Assembly: GCA_017979445.1 (NCBI GenBank)
Contig: CM030717.1
Coordinates: 22,555,288-22,619,287, forward strand
DNA: 64,000 nt
Reading direction: 5' to 3'
Source of the DNA: Akebia trifoliata
Lineage: Eukaryota; Streptophyta; Magnoliopsida; Ranunculales; Lardizabalaceae
Shown here: in pieces, positions 21,531 through 34,406 of the stretch
Layout of the letters: every line of letters starts with the position of its first letter
How positions within the stretch are numbered: position 1 is the first letter of the stretch
The notes under the pieces: generated by a model
What the model saw: the letters and a program-made list of their open reading frames with translations, nothing else
Databases searched by the model: none
What the model was told of the DNA's origin: nothing
Position numbers and translations under genes: made by a program

Positions 21531-21860
21531 TCATATAGAGGTGCGGTATGCCCATAGTACAAATAATAACTTTTCTAACCAATCCTGGTTTGATTGACAC
21601 ATCTTCCTGATGATTGTCGTGAGATTTTTATTGGCTACTTCAACCGTTCCATTAGTCTGAAGATGGTAGGGAGATGATTTGTAACGTGTGATCTTGAATA
21701 GAGTAATAACCTCGGCTTTGAAGTGTAATCCATTATCAAATATCAATTTCGAAGGTACCTCGTATTTATTGATGATATTTGCTTTGATGAATTTTGCAAC
21801 TCGGGATAAAGTAAGGACAATAACAACATCTTTGATCTCATCGATATTTTCATTTTATCG
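21531..21860 (-). pseudogene. T2 integrase core fragment
   Basis: The minus strand reads AKFIKANIINKYEVPS, LIFDNGLHFKAEVITLFK, SSPYHLQTNGTVEVANKNL, IIRKMCQSNQDWLEKL and FVLWAYRTSI, partly across a frame change. This is the DDE core of gypsy integrase: the second aspartate is in FDNG and the glutamate in TVEVAN. The first aspartate block (WGIDI) and the HHCC finger are missing because the deletion joins this part to the start of RT. Best-preserved coding stretch of T2. Confidence 0.8.
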
Positions 21861-22560
21861 GGTGAGTATCTATTCCATGTTGAATAACACCCAATAGATC
21901 CTCATAAGACCACGTGAACAAGTCTCTCGAAATTTCTAAGTGAATTCATCATCTCCTCGTGTTCCTCTAGGGATAGGATGGTTTCTATCTGAATTTTTTG
22001 GGAATTATTTTTTTCAAGGTCAATGACCTTTGCTTCCTCGATTAAAGGTTGAATAAGACATTTATCTTCTCATTTAGAAGGGGGTTCATTGTTAGAGGAA
22101 TCTCTCTTTGAAGCCAGATTATTAGTTATTTCATTAATGCGCTCGAGGTATTCAGAATATTCTTTTATTCAATTAAATTTAGATGAGGCAACAGACACCA
22201 TTGCAGACTCATCAAAGTAACTCGACTCATAGAAATAAAAAGGATAGAATCAATCTAAAGAAAACATGATCTTGTTGAATTGATAAAAAGAAACTAGACT
22301 CAAACAGGACTAAAGGCAAAGTATCTATGATAGGCTTGATAGCAGATTGAAGAATTGGAACATTACTTACAATCGTTAGGATTAAAGCACTGTGATCTTT
22401 AGGGAACAATAGAGTAATTTTGAGAGATTCTGAGGCTATTTTTGACTATTGACTTAATGTTGATGTTTATTCTAATCGATCGGACTTACAACCCCAAATA
22501 GGCGATGGGCGCTTGAGCTTAGGTGCAATGATAACCCTGTAACCCCCATCGAAAATGAAT
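21861..22560 (-). pseudogene. T2 pre-RT pol remnant and gag start
   Basis: The minus strand of 22180-21861 carries the linker before RT (an EEHEEMMN-like block and a TCGTGGTC/CTTGTTCACGTGG block), as in T3 at 36650-36740 and T5 at 58470-58550. Farther upstream (22560-22480) lies the string ATTGCACCTAAGCTCAAGCG that precedes gag in T3. Between them only a few hundred bases of unrecognisable DNA remain, so gag and protease are deleted. Confidence 0.6.
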
Positions 22561-23029
22561 TATTGGTTGCGGACTTGGGAGTAGATTTTTAGTAATTAGA
22601 AATAAAGGCCCCTCTTGATAGATTTTATTGAGTTTACCCCCTAGATTTAGAGTCTCTGACCGATGAAACATTCCGATAAAAAAAATATTATATGAAGATG
22701 ATTTGTCGATTGATCAGGAATCTTAAAAAATTTTGAATTATAATTAAGGGTTGTACGATCTTCAAAAAGTAAGATCCAGATTGTACTAATTGGTACATCC
22801 CTTAATATGATTTTTTATACTGATTCCATTCTTGTATCCATTTGAAACTATGTACCCATTTGAGTTTAGGCCGATTCGATCCAATGGATCTGAATATTCT
22901 ACTTCAATCACTTCATCTAATTAATTCAACTGGTCCATGTGTTGATCCATAAGATCCATTTACCAATTTGGCTAACTAGTTTAACTTGATATTGATCGGC
23001 ATGTCTCATCAGTTAAGTCTATTGAATTG
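22561..23029 (-). other. T2 leader, part next to gag
   Basis: Antisense match to the T3 leader at 33800-34320, with the same order of words (GGATGTACCAATTAGTACAA, CCATTGGATCGAATCGGCC and others). Non-coding. It continues on the other side of the solo LTR at 24821. Confidence 0.65.
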
Positions 23030-23034
23030 GATAG

Positions 23035-24815
23035 TGAAAGCGCCCTCGATCCGCGGGGTGCGCGGATCCGCTTTTGACCCTTGAGGTTTGGGAGTCGCCA
23101 CCTAGTTATTACGGTCTAGGAACCGATCAATGACTCTAAACGGATAAAAACTAATCTAAAACCAAAAAAAAAAACTGAATTCGGGGATCAAGTTACGGGG
23201 TTGGAAGGTGTTAGGCACCAACCCCGCTCGGCCAAAGCCAGTCTCTACTAAAGTCCCAAGTAAATTACATTGCTAAAACCTAGATAAAATAAATAAATAA
23301 AAATAAAAATTTACCTTTCCGATGGCAAGGACTTGGTTCCCTCAGATCTGACAAAAAGAGCTCCTTGTACCGTGCTCCCTTGCTTCGTTCTGTTTCTGGA
23401 TTTGACTTCGGATCTCCAAGGCAAGGTATCTCCTTGTTTTTGAATCTGAACTCTTCAAGTTCGTTGCGGATTTAGGGGTGTTTTTAGAAGGCTTTTGGGT
23501 GTTTTCTAGACTAAAATTGAAGGAGGGATGTTAGTTAAGGAGTTGGGGCTCCAAAACTAGGGTTTATGGGGGGCTAGGGGAGCTTCTAGACCTACTTCTC
23601 TTAAGGTTTATAATTTGATACGAAAATAGGGTGTGAGCACCTCTATTTATAGATGTTTTTAGGGGTTGATTTGGATAGAGTTAGGGTTTAATTAGAGATC
23701 TTTTAATTAGAGTTGTGTTTTAGTTAGACTTATTTTAGGTAGAATTGTGTTTTAATTAGAATTATTTTAGGTAGAATTGTGTTTTAATTCAAATTGTTTT
23801 AGGTAGAATTGTTTTTAAGTTAGAACTCTATTAGATAGAGTTATTATTTAATTAGATCTCTATTATGACTTTTGGTCTTATTTGATTGACTTTTAATGTT
23901 TTGACTTTAGTCTGAATTGATTGACTTTTAATATCTTGACTTTAGTCTTGCTTAATTGACTTTAATTTTGACTTCAGTCTTACTTGATTGACTTTAATAC
24001 CTTGACTTTAGTCTTGCTTGATTTACTTTTAATTTTTTGAGAACCCCCTTCCATTATTTCTTTAATTCTTTGGACCCCCAAATGGAGGGGTCCTTAAAGA
24101 AATATCCCACGAACCCTCAACAATTTTGCCTGAGAGTCCGATTAATCGATTTTTAAGGTTCAAAATTTTAAATTAATTTCATTAATGTTTAAATTTAATT
24201 ATTTAATATTTTATTTATTAATTTCGGAATTTTTTATCATGAAAATTGTGAAATTACCGTTTTGCCCCCGGAGAGGACTTTTCACGTTTTAAGTCGGTTT
24301 TTTATGTTCCAGGATGTTTTAGAATCGATTTTTCGTAAGGAATTCAATGGAAATATTAGTTTGTATCATTTATGAAGTTTTTTTTTGTGTGAAATGATTG
24401 TAAACTTTATGAGGGGCATTTTCGTAATTTTGTCAAATTCTGTTAAAATTGGTGAAATGATTTATTTGGTTCCGATTTGTCATTTTATGTGTTCGAATGG
24501 GTTTTCCTAAGCGTAACGTAGGCTCTAGGGTTGTTTTGAGATTAGGGGTATTTTGGTAATTTGATAATTTGTAGTGATTTTCATCGTGAAACTTCTTTTT
24601 GGTCTGCAAGATGATGATTCCTATGTTTCTGGGGTCGTATTTTCCTAGCGTAGCGTGGTTTCTAAGGTTTTGTCAATTCGAGATACCTCATCTGGATTTC
24701 TGAAACAAATCTGGTAATAAAGTAAAGCAATGGAATACATATCCATCATTGGGAATCCTTACGATCGGGTTGACGAGTTGATTAATCAGGCGGATGCAAA
24801 AATGGGGTGTCTACA
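23035..24815 (-). mobile_element. solo LTR, family A, antisense, in the T2 leader
   Basis: A 1781-bp LTR with intact ends (plus strand TGAAAGCGCC ... GGTGTCTACA). It is flanked by a perfect target-site duplication GATAG (23030-23034 and 24816-24820). The leader of T2 continues without loss on either side. TATA box TATAAATAG on the minus strand at 23651-23643. Solo LTRs arise by recombination between the two LTRs of a full element, which must have inserted here after T2. Confidence 0.92.
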
Positions 24816-24820
24816 GATAG

Positions 24821-27323
24821 GCATTGCGGATTCAGTTTGAGAGGTGTAGACCAGTCCACCTACTTATCTTTTAGATGGATTGAATAAAACAACCCGGGAG
24901 TACCCATGATAAGTTCGGGTCGTGACCTATAGGAAGGATCCTAGACTCTATGTTTATTATATGCAATGTAATTTATCTGGCCACCCTTGATCAAGTGCAC
25001 CTATATACCTCTTAAGCGTACTCAATCAAACGGTACGTGATGACTTGGTTTAATATACCATATAGGTATGAATATAGAGTTGTAACTTTCGTAAATGGTT
25101 TAACATCTCACAAACTACATTGGCAATCAGGACATGTGACTTTGCGACTTCAATAAGATAAAGGCTCAGGTTGCTCCAGCATAAGTGCATCAATATACCT
25201 TTTAGGGTCACCTAATCGAACGGTACTGATGCCCTAGTTTTATATATCATAGAGGTATGTGACATGAGTTGTGACTTTCATGAATGACGTCGTGTCTTAC
25301 CAGGAAATCAAACCACGCACTAGTGTCACGTTGGCTATAAGGGGCATGCAAGCGTGCAATGCATCATAATTTAAACATGCTCATGATGTGTACAAATAGG
25401 GTGGGATGCGCCTGGGGCATTTTTTAGATAAATGGGCCCGTGTGCCAGATCAAACCATCAAAATATGGATATCACATAAATATTGATATAAAATCCATAG
25501 TATCAAAAAATCAAGATCATGCGCATCAAAGATATATGTCAATCAGGATCATGACATATCAAGTAGGTAATCAATCAAGGTAGTGCAAAATAGAATAATG
25601 ATCAATCAATCAGGATAACACTTAGAAAATATCAATCATCAACTAACCACGTAGGCACAAGAAAAAACTTTTTTTTTCTGAAAAATAATTAATTTGACCA
25701 ATTCAAAGATATTTCAAAATTTAGTAAAGGTCACTAAGCCAACGTGGTCATCTCATAGGTAATCCAATACCATGGCCTTTTTAGAAAAATATTTGGATCC
25801 GAGAATAAAATTCAATTTTTTAGTTTAGATCCAAGGGTTTGAAAGTGGGTAGAGATGAAATCTTAAATTTAAAATCAAAGTTCAAAATGAAAATCAATTT
25901 AAAAAAAAAATTTGAAAATTTTCTTTTAAAAGTTCTTAGAATTTTATCTGCCACAAGCACATGGCATTGGATCATGCTCTTGGATGCCATGTGGTGAGGT
26001 CAATGACCTTTAGCAATTTTTGAAATCTTACTAAATTGGTGAGGATAGCCTTACTTTTTTGTTTGGTTGCTGCCAGCACATACAACCCACACACACACAA
26101 AGAATGCAAATGACATCATCCTAAATATTTTTTTTTATTGTTGCCAGCACACACAACACTCACAATAAAAAAACCTTATATATATATATATATATGTTGT
26201 TGCCAGCAACACACAACTCATTACCCTTTCTTATATATGTTGTTGCCAGCAATATATAAGTCACTTCTTTCACTTCATGTCCTCTCTTTTTGTTCGAAAC
26301 CTAGCAAAAAGAAAACCTATCACTGCTTATGAGCCCCATATGAACTGTCTTTCTATGACGGCCATACATTCTGACACCTAGAGTTAGGTGTGGTTCGCCT
26401 CAGAGTCTCCCGAGAGCACCCCTGTAATAATACTATTTAAGGCTCACAAATGAAGCCATATCAGTCCCATGCCAGGGTATATATGTTAGTTTAGTAGAAT
26501 TTATGTTTTAAGGGAGTATGACCAGCTTCTACTTTTGATGTTTTTTTTAGAAACCTAGGAAAGACTTAGCTTACTCCTTGTGAGAAGGGTGTCTAGTGCT
26601 TCTCAATTCTCGGCCTACACCTACGTTGACTTCAAGCCCTCGCATCAAGCTACATGGAGTCCCGTGTGTTATAGATCATCAGTTGCTTGTAACACACCTA
26701 TTGCTTTTGTAACATGTTACACCATTCGTAGAAATTCTTTCAATAGAAAAATACCCTTTATAGATGATGATACCCTTTGTAAGAGCTCCAAGTAAAAAAC
26801 TAGAGGGAAAGAAAGATTCCCTTTTATTTTGCTATTTTGATTTTTTATTATGCCTTTTTATCACGCCAATTTCTTTTTTTGCTTTTGTTGTTACCAACAG
26901 CACAACACATATAGTATTGATTAAGATTTTTTTTTTCTTTCAAAAAATCGATTCGAAGAACAAGAAGAAGAATTTAAGGAGAAGAGAGAGCCCTTATTTT
27001 TATTTCCTTGCTTTGGTACCATGTACAACAACAATTTTTTTTATATGTAAAAAAATAAAAATAAAATAAAAAAAGTAAAATAAGAAAGAAATAGAAAAAA
27101 AAAAACAACGAATTGTTTCCCTTTCCCCCCTATCTTCAATTCATATGTTACTTTGAATCTTTCATTGTTCTTAGAGTCAACCAAATAAAAAATCCAAAAT
27201 AATAAAAAAACTACTTAACCAAAAGATTCTACTAACATACAAAAACAAAATTAATTAAACAAGAAAAATAGACCAATTTTGCAATGTGACAATTTTTGAG
27301 GTTTTCAAGTTTGATCCTTAAAC
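24821..27323 (-). other. T2 leader, part next to the primer site
   Basis: Non-coding. The antisense of 24880-25480 matches the T5 leader at 52370-53150, including GAACTTATCATGGG and CCAACGTGGCACTAGTGCG forms. 26060-26270 holds four imperfect repeats around GTTGCCAGCA with CA/TA-rich spacers. 26880-27110 has A/T-rich runs. Open frames here (26138, 26580, 26764) are not conserved in T3 or T5. Confidence 0.55.
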
Positions 27324-27343
27324 TGTCCCCAATGGAATCACCA
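27324..27343 (-). other. T2 primer-binding site, decayed
   Basis: The minus strand reads TGGTGATTCCATTGGGGACA. T5 has TGGCGACTCCACTGGGGATC, the complement of the tRNA-Arg(ACG) end. Four of five differences are transitions. It lies one base after the LTR end, as in T3 and T5. Confidence 0.7.
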
Positions 27344-27344
27344 C

Positions 27345-28073
27345 TGAAAACGTTTTCGATCTGTGGGTGCGAATCCACTTTTATTTTTTTGTAGTCGCCA
27401 CCTAATTTTATGGTCTGAAAATTAAAAATTGACTTTAAATGGATAAACGATACTAAATCACAAAAAAAAAAAAAAAAAACTTATGGGTTCGGGGATCACG
27501 TTACGGGATTGGAAGGTGTTAGGAACCAATCCCTCCTAGAGAACGTCGATCTCTACTTTTCCTAGAAATTTTACATTTAAAAAAATGGCTTAAAAATTAA
27601 AATAAAAATTAACTTTTTTACATGAATGATTACGATGATCGATTCCCTTAGAAACTGGCGGAGGGTGTTTCTCGTGTGAATATTCACATTTTTGTCTTTG
27701 TTGCTAGATCTGCTTCCGATCTCTGAGATGAGATTTTTTCTCTTAGATCTGAATATTTTATAGCTTTCAGAGTGTTTTAAAAAAATTTGGTTATTTTTTA
27801 GGTGAAAAATAGGTTTTGGGTGTTAGGTATAGACTTGGGATTTCAAATTTAGGGTTTTAAGAAGTCTTGGAAGAGTTTTTGGCCTCTCTTTCTTAATGTT
27901 TTTCTTGACCTACGAATTTAGGTGGTAGAGGCTCCTTTTAAAGAACTTTTTAGGAGATTAGGATTTGGATTTGGCCTCTTAAAGATAAGGTTTGTTTAGA
28001 TTAGAATTCAATTAGGTTTTGATTGAATTTTGACTTATGTAGAATGAGAATTTTTAGTTTTTGGAGAAGCCCG
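27345..28073 (-). repeat. T2 5' LTR, truncated
   Basis: On the plus strand it begins TGAAAACGTTTTCGATCTG and carries the Tat LTR end block (GTAGTCGCCACCTAATTTTA, GGATCACGTTACGGG, GGAAGGTGTTAGG). It covers about 730 bp of the promoter-distal LTR part and is cut by the LTR that begins at 28074. Confidence 0.7.
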
Positions 28074-29638
28074 TATAGACACCCCATTTTTGCATCCGCC
28101 TGGCTTGGAAAACCGTCCTTTGGTTGTTGTGAATTCTTAATGATGAGTGCAAATAACTTGAAAACTTGTGAGAGGCCTTCTTCCAATTTCTTCTGTCTGC
28201 TAATTTTGCTCTTCTTTTTTCTTGTCATGTGACATAGAATTACGCACGCTTAAGATTGCTACATTATACATTCGATTTAGTAAGTGCGTACGCTTAGGTT
28301 TGCTACACATTTTAACAACTTAGAGACCTCGCTACGGTAGGAAAATATGACTTCGAGACTTAGAAATAATTACATTGGGACTAAAAGAAATCTCACGCTA
28401 AAATTCGTAAAAATGGAAAAAAATCGATAAAATGACGAAAATACCCCTCATAAATTTTGGATTCTCTGAAAAGTCTTGAAAGTACCTTCATTGCTTTTAG
28501 AATATGATTTCGAGTCTAATGGGACCCAAATTGACGAAAACGAGAAAATTCACTAAAAATCACAAAATGACTGAAACACCCCTTGATGTCCAACTTGTAC
28601 ATAGAGACCTTGACTCTTAAGAAAATTGAAATAAAACAACCAACTTGAAAATTTTTAAATTGAAATAAAAATTAAAATTCAAACCATTAACTTGAAAACT
28701 TTAAATCAATATTCAATCCAAAATTTAATCAACCCATCAACATTTAAATTAAAATCAAATCAACCAATTAACATTAAAATTAAAATCTAATCAACCAATC
28801 AAATTGAAATTAAAATCCAATCAACTAATTAACATTAAAATTAAAATCCAATCGACCAATCAAATTGAAATTAAAATCCAATCAACCAGTTAACATTAAA
28901 ATTAAAATCCAATTGACTAATTAAATTAAAATTAAGATCCAATCAACTAATCAACGTTCAAATTAAAATTAAAATGAACCAACGAACAAATCAATCCAAC
29001 CCATAGATGTAATTGATAATCCATTGGTTAATCAAAATAAAAAATTAAGACACAATTCACCCATCAAATTAAAATTTTGACTTAATCAAATCAAAATTGA
29101 AAATTAAAAATTAATTTACCTAAGCCATTTGAAATTTAAACTTAATCAATCAATCAAAATAAAAATAAAAAATTAATCATCAATCATCCACCAATGTGCC
29201 ATGGGTTACGAAGTATGGGATCATGGTCCATCTCCTTTTTTCATTTAAACTCAAATAGAGAGAGTCTTTTTGGTTTGGTCAAAGAAGAAACAAACAAAAA
29301 AGGAAAAGAAAAAAAACAAACAAAAAAAAGAAAGAAAAGAAATAAAAGAGAAAAATTTTGGACATAAAAAAAGGAAAATATAAAGAAAAGCTAGACACAT
29401 TCTAGAGGGGGGCTGATGACTTTAAACTTTCTCCAACCCATTTTCACCGTTGTACTCTCTCTCTTTTTTCTTTCTCCTAGACAAGAAGAAGAAGAAGGAA
29501 GAATAAGAAAACAAAAGGAAAAAAAAAGAAAACAAAAGAAAGAAAAAGAACAAAAGCCAATCACCTTAGTCCATTGCTTTCATTTCCCTCACAACCTACC
29601 CCAGCCATCTTCTTCTTCATATTTTCTTAGTCATCACA
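28074..29638 (+). repeat. family B LTR, interrupted by T3
   Basis: It opens TATAGACACCCC (TG changed to TA), then GAATTCTTAATGATGAGTGC and GTGCGTACGCTTAGGTTTGC. A 550-bp AT-rich block of degenerate units like ATTAAAATCCAATCAACCAA follows at 28640-29180, then a purine-rich leader. It stops exactly where T3 starts at 29639. Its continuation right of T3 was not found; the T3 right end is rearranged. Confidence 0.7.
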
Positions 29639-32600
29639 TGTAGACACCCCATTTTTGCATCTACCTAATTCAACAACTCGTCACTTGGTTACCGTGAATT
29701 CCTAATGATGATCGCGAAGAACTCAAAGGCTTGTGAGTACTATCCCTTTTTCCTCTCATTTCTAACATTTTCATCTCCCATACTCGTTACGACTCGACAT
29801 AGAAATTTACGCACGCTTAGGATCGCTACATCTTACACTCGATTTAGCAAGCACGTACGCTTAGGTTCGCTACACAGTTCGATAACCTAGAAACTTCGCT
29901 ACGCTAGGAAAACATGACTTTGAAACTTATAAATAATCACGTCGGAATTAAAAGAAACCTTACGTTAAAATTCGTAAAAATCTACAAAAATTAATAAAAT
30001 GACGAAAATACTTTTCATGAATTTTGGACCTCCGAAAGACCTCGAAAGTACTTTCATTGCACTCAGAATAGGATTTCGAGTCTAACGGGACCCAAATCGA
30101 TGAAAACAGAGAAATTTAAAAAATTTATAAAAATGACCGAAATGCCCCTCAACATCCAAATTCAACTTAGGGATCCTGATTCTTAGGAAAATGTAATAAA
30201 AATTGAAATCCAATTAAAAATTCAATCTAACTAAAAATAAAACTCAAATTAAAAGTTAAACAATTCAAATTCAAACAATAAAACTAAAAATAAAACTCAA
30301 ATTAAAAATTAAACAATTCAAATTCAAACGATTGAAATTAATAATTAAACAATTAAACAATTAAAATTAAAATCAAGCAACAATTAAAATTAAATAATTA
30401 AATAATTAAAATTAAAATCAAACAAAATTAAACAATTAAACATTTAAAATTAAATCAAAATGCAATCAATAAATTAAATCCAATTAAGAAATTTTAAAAT
30501 TAAAAATCGATCAACCAAAATAAAAATTTTAATTAATCAACTCATTCAAAATTCAAATTAAAAATCAAACTTAAAATAAAATTACATAATCAACTAAAAT
30601 GAAAATCAAATTAAAACTTAAATCAAAACGTCGACGAAACCCAATTAGAATCAAAACTAGATTTACCGATCGCCATTCGTTAATGGGGACTACTAATGCG
30701 CTACGAGTAGCGGGGAATCGCCCCACCATCATTCTCTAAAAGAAAATTAAAAGCAAAGAGAAAGAGAGACGTTTAAAAAAGAAAAGAGAAAAAATTAGAA
30801 AGTTTTTTATATAAAAAAAAGCTGGACTCTCTTCGTCTTCTTCTTCCTCTCCCATTTGTCTCTCTACCAGGTCCCCCTTGTTGCCCAGCCTTTTTTTCTT
30901 CTTCATTACCACTCACAGCCCCTTCTCTAACGCGTTGTTGGCCCTTCTCCAATGTGTAGCTACTATGTTTTTTTTTTCTTACAGACCGGTAACACCCACG
31001 ACAGCAACGTTGCCCTCATCTTACACATCTTACCGCCACTAGACATCAACCTTCTCTTCAAAACATGGCCATTGCAGCCATCTCTCTGGTCTCTTCCTCT
31101 CCCTCTCTGTCTTCTCTTTCACTTATCTCTCCCATTCATCTCTCTCTGCCCTCTCGCAGTCCCTCCGTTAACTCCATTAAACTTGCTGTAGCAACCTCTT
31201 CTCCACATCCTCAACACATCCACTCCAACAGCCCCATTGCATTCACATCGCAGGCAGACATCTCCTTCAGCCATTACCTTCATCGCACAGAGCACCATCA
31301 CATCTCTGTTTAGACCTTTCAAGTTGCTGTTATAGTGTCAATGCATCTCAGAACATCCATCTCTCTATCCTCGTCTCTTGACAGCAGATACTCACAAGCT
31401 TTGGAGGTCGTACTTGAAGGAATCGGATCCTATCATCTCTCTATAGGTAAGTTTCTTTTTTTTTATTTTCTTTTTGTTTTTTTATTTTTTTAATTCATAC
31501 TTTTATTTTTATGTCAATTGGATTAGTAGAATGTTTTTTTTTTATGCATTTGTTATTTTTTTTTTTTTCTATATATCGATAGGGTCAGGAGAATATTTAG
31601 CTTACGTTTTATTTTATTTATTATTTTTGCATCTTGATAGGATTAGAAGAGTTTTTTTTTTGTGGTATTTCTCTATGTTTTTATTTGTTTTGTGTCTCAA
31701 TAGGGCTAGGAGAATATATTTTTTATATACTTGTTTATGATTTTTTTTTAATTATTTGTCTTGGCATATTGATGAGGACAATACATATACATATATATAT
31801 ATATATATATACATATATATTTTTTTAGTTTTATTCTATTTTGTATATTGATAGGGTTAGGGGTTTCTTTATATTTATTTTGCACATTGATAGGAATAGG
31901 AGAATGTTTAGGTTTTATACTTCTTTTTGTTCATTTTTATTTTTATTTTTATGTTTATCTTTGCATGGTAATAATATTAGAATTTTTTTTATATATTATG
32001 ATCACTATGCTCGAATTGGATTTTCATGATTTGTGATTATATTTAGGCTCTTCATATTATTTTGATATTTTTTCCATGTGATCAGTGTACCCCTTGACTT
32101 AACAGATATGCATGTTATTGAATGATAGTTATTTTGACAAAATCGAAAATCATGTGTGCATGCTCATTTGGTTATTCTAAGGATTTGATGAATATGAAAT
32201 CTTTCTTGTGGATTTTCTTTCTAATTTGGAAATTTTATGCAATGATATTCGTCAATTTTCAATTTGTTAATTCCTAATGAATCCATAATCTTCTAATTTG
32301 AGACTTCACTTTCATATAATTCTTTTTTTAGAAAATTATTGATAAATCGTTGGAAGACTCATATTTGAAAACTTTCTAACACGAGATTGCATATTTTTTT
32401 TCTATTTTGGGAGAATGTACGTTCATAGATTTCTAATTTAGAAATTTCATATTTCAATAATTTTCCAATTCAAAAGATTTTGCATTCGTATATTTAGAAG
32501 GTTCATGTTCATGGAAATTTGAGAGTTTCAAATTTAGAAACTTACATTTTTGGAATTTTCTATTTTGGAAAATGTATCTTTTGAAATTTCTAATTTGGGA

Positions 32601-33159
32601 GTTCAGCGCACATTTTTAAATTTCTAATTTGGAAAATTTCAGATTCTCGATTTGAAAACTTCAGGAGTTTCAATTTAGCAATTTCTATTTGGGGCAGTTT
32701 GGGAAATGCTTGCATGTGGAATCTCTTAATTGATTTCAGATCATGGAGCTAATTAGGGCTTTTTCAAGTCCTTCCATATTTTATGGAATTCAAAGAATGA
32801 TCATGTGATAATTGGGACAATTTTAACCATAGGATTTATTTGGCAAACCCAACATAAATTGATGATAATGATTGGATTGTGACCTTGACCGTAGTCTTTG
32901 TATGTTGACCATAGGATGATTTTGGATTGTAGTAGAGACCTATCATCTTGATCGGACGGGTTCAGTGCTTAATACTTTTCGAAATCCGTAATCTGACCCC
33001 TTACCCATATCTTTGATCCGTGGACCGATCCATATCCGTTTGGAGTTATTTATGGTTCCTAGACCTAAACTAGGTGGCGACTCCCATTTCTCAAAAGTCC
33101 CCCATTTATAAATCGGACCCTTATCCACTATTTAGTGAATAAGAGTCGAGGTGATTTCA
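29639..33159 (+). repeat. T3 5' LTR, family B, 3.5 kb
   Basis: It starts TGTAGACACCCCATTTTTGC and ends GAGGTGATTTCA one base before the primer site. Inside: AT-rich AATTAAAATC words (30190-30640), a CT-rich leader-like block (30830-31320), a T-rich part with six to seven degenerate copies of a GATAGG(A/G)TTAGAAGAAT word (31500-31930), and a part with repeated TTTCTAATTTGGAAA words (32390-32680). The small open frames at 30952-31313 are low-complexity and differ in the 3' LTR. Confidence 0.85.
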
Positions 33160-33160
33160 G

Positions 33161-33180
33161 TGGTGACTCTACTAGGGATT
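33161..33180 (+). other. T3 primer-binding site
   Basis: TGGTGACTCTACTAGGGATT against TGGCGACTCCACTGGGGATC in T5. All four differences are C to T or G to A. One base separates it from the LTR end. Confidence 0.8.
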
Positions 33181-34406
33181 TTAGGGTCAAACTTGACCCG
33201 ATCCAAAACTATCCTTAGGTTGATCTTTTGCTCGAGTAAACCTAGTTGACTCAAAGAGATTCCTAGATTAGGTCAGATTTTGTCCTTTCTTTCATTGGTT
33301 TGTGATTGGATGTAATTAATTACTGTATTCATTGTGATTGGTTTGATGATGGGATGTATGTGACTTGTGTAATTGAATATTCGCAAAAACGCCCCAGGTG
33401 CACTTTGTCCCTTTGCACACATTCACGAGCATGCATACTCATATTTGCATCATAACATGTTCTTATAAACCCCTGTAGCCGTATCCAAGCTAACCTAGTC
33501 CTTCGAGACATAGGGGAAGATAGTGAACGCTACAATTTTAGTACAGTACCCTCGGGTATATCAAACTGGAGTACCACGTACTACTTGACCAAGTAAAACT
33601 AGGATAGTATATCGGTGTTTCGGGCTGAAGTGACCTAAGCTTTGTCCTAACCTAGCCTCAATCTTATAGTGAGCTTAGAACCTTGAACTTAAGTACAGTC
33701 CCACTAGGCCACGATTCGAATTGACTAAGAGTACTCCTAGGTTGCTTTACTTAATTTAACCAAAAGGTAAGAGGGTGGATCGGTCCACATCGTTCAAACT
33801 GAACCCGCAATACCGGTCCAACCCAATAAATGTAATTGATGAGACATACCAATCAATGTCAAGATAAACTAGTTAGTCCAATTGGTAAACGGATCTTATG
33901 GATCAAGACGTGGATCGGTTGGACTAATTTGCTTAAAAATAGTACATGAAACGATTCAAGTAAAATATTCGGATCCATTGGGTTGAATCAGCCCAAATTC
34001 AAATGGGTACATAGTCCCAATCATTTTTTGTTGGCCAATTTAATTCAATGGACTGAATGTTTTATAATCAACAAGAAGTCATATTAAGGGATGTATCGAT
34101 TAGTACAATCTGAATCTTGTTTTTTGAAGGTCGTGCAATCCTTAATTATGATTCAAATTTTTTAAGATTCTTAATCAATCAGCAAATCATCTTTATGTAA
34201 TCCCTTGCTCGGAATGTTTCATCGGGTAGAGACTTTGAATCTAAGGGGTTAATTTAATAAATGCTATCAAAAGGGACATTTAGTTCTAATTGTTAAAACC
34301 TACCATCGAGACTATAACAAACAATCCACCTTTGATGGGGTTTCAGGATATCATTGCTCCTAAGCTTAAGCGTCCACTACCTAGTTGAAGTCGAGAGTCA
34401 GGTCGT
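33181..34406 (+). other. T3 leader
   Basis: Untranslated leader between primer site and gag. 33440-33700 resembles one unit of the roughly 200-bp leader repeat of T5. 33780-34320 matches the antisense T2 leader at 22600-23029 and 24820-24860. I see no open frame of note and no extra ORF. Confidence 0.6.

Larger units (their letters stand above)
20800..28073 (-). mobile_element. Tat-lineage element T2, antisense, internally deleted
   Basis: Read on the minus strand from 28073: truncated LTR, decayed tRNA-Arg primer site, leader (27323 to 22620, with a solo LTR inserted at 23035-24815), the first bases of gag (about 22560-22480), a pol remnant from just upstream of RT, and integrase core to tail (about 21860-20860). 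Gag, protease, reverse transcriptase and both RNase H domains are gone. The left end is cut near 20800 and the LTR end is cut near 28073, so no target-site duplication can be scored. Confidence 0.75.

Noticed and set aside
30952..31313. Serine/proline-rich open frames in the family B LTR (also 45207-45395)
   Set aside because: They lie in a CT-rich LTR leader, overlap in two frames, and are not kept between the two LTR copies.
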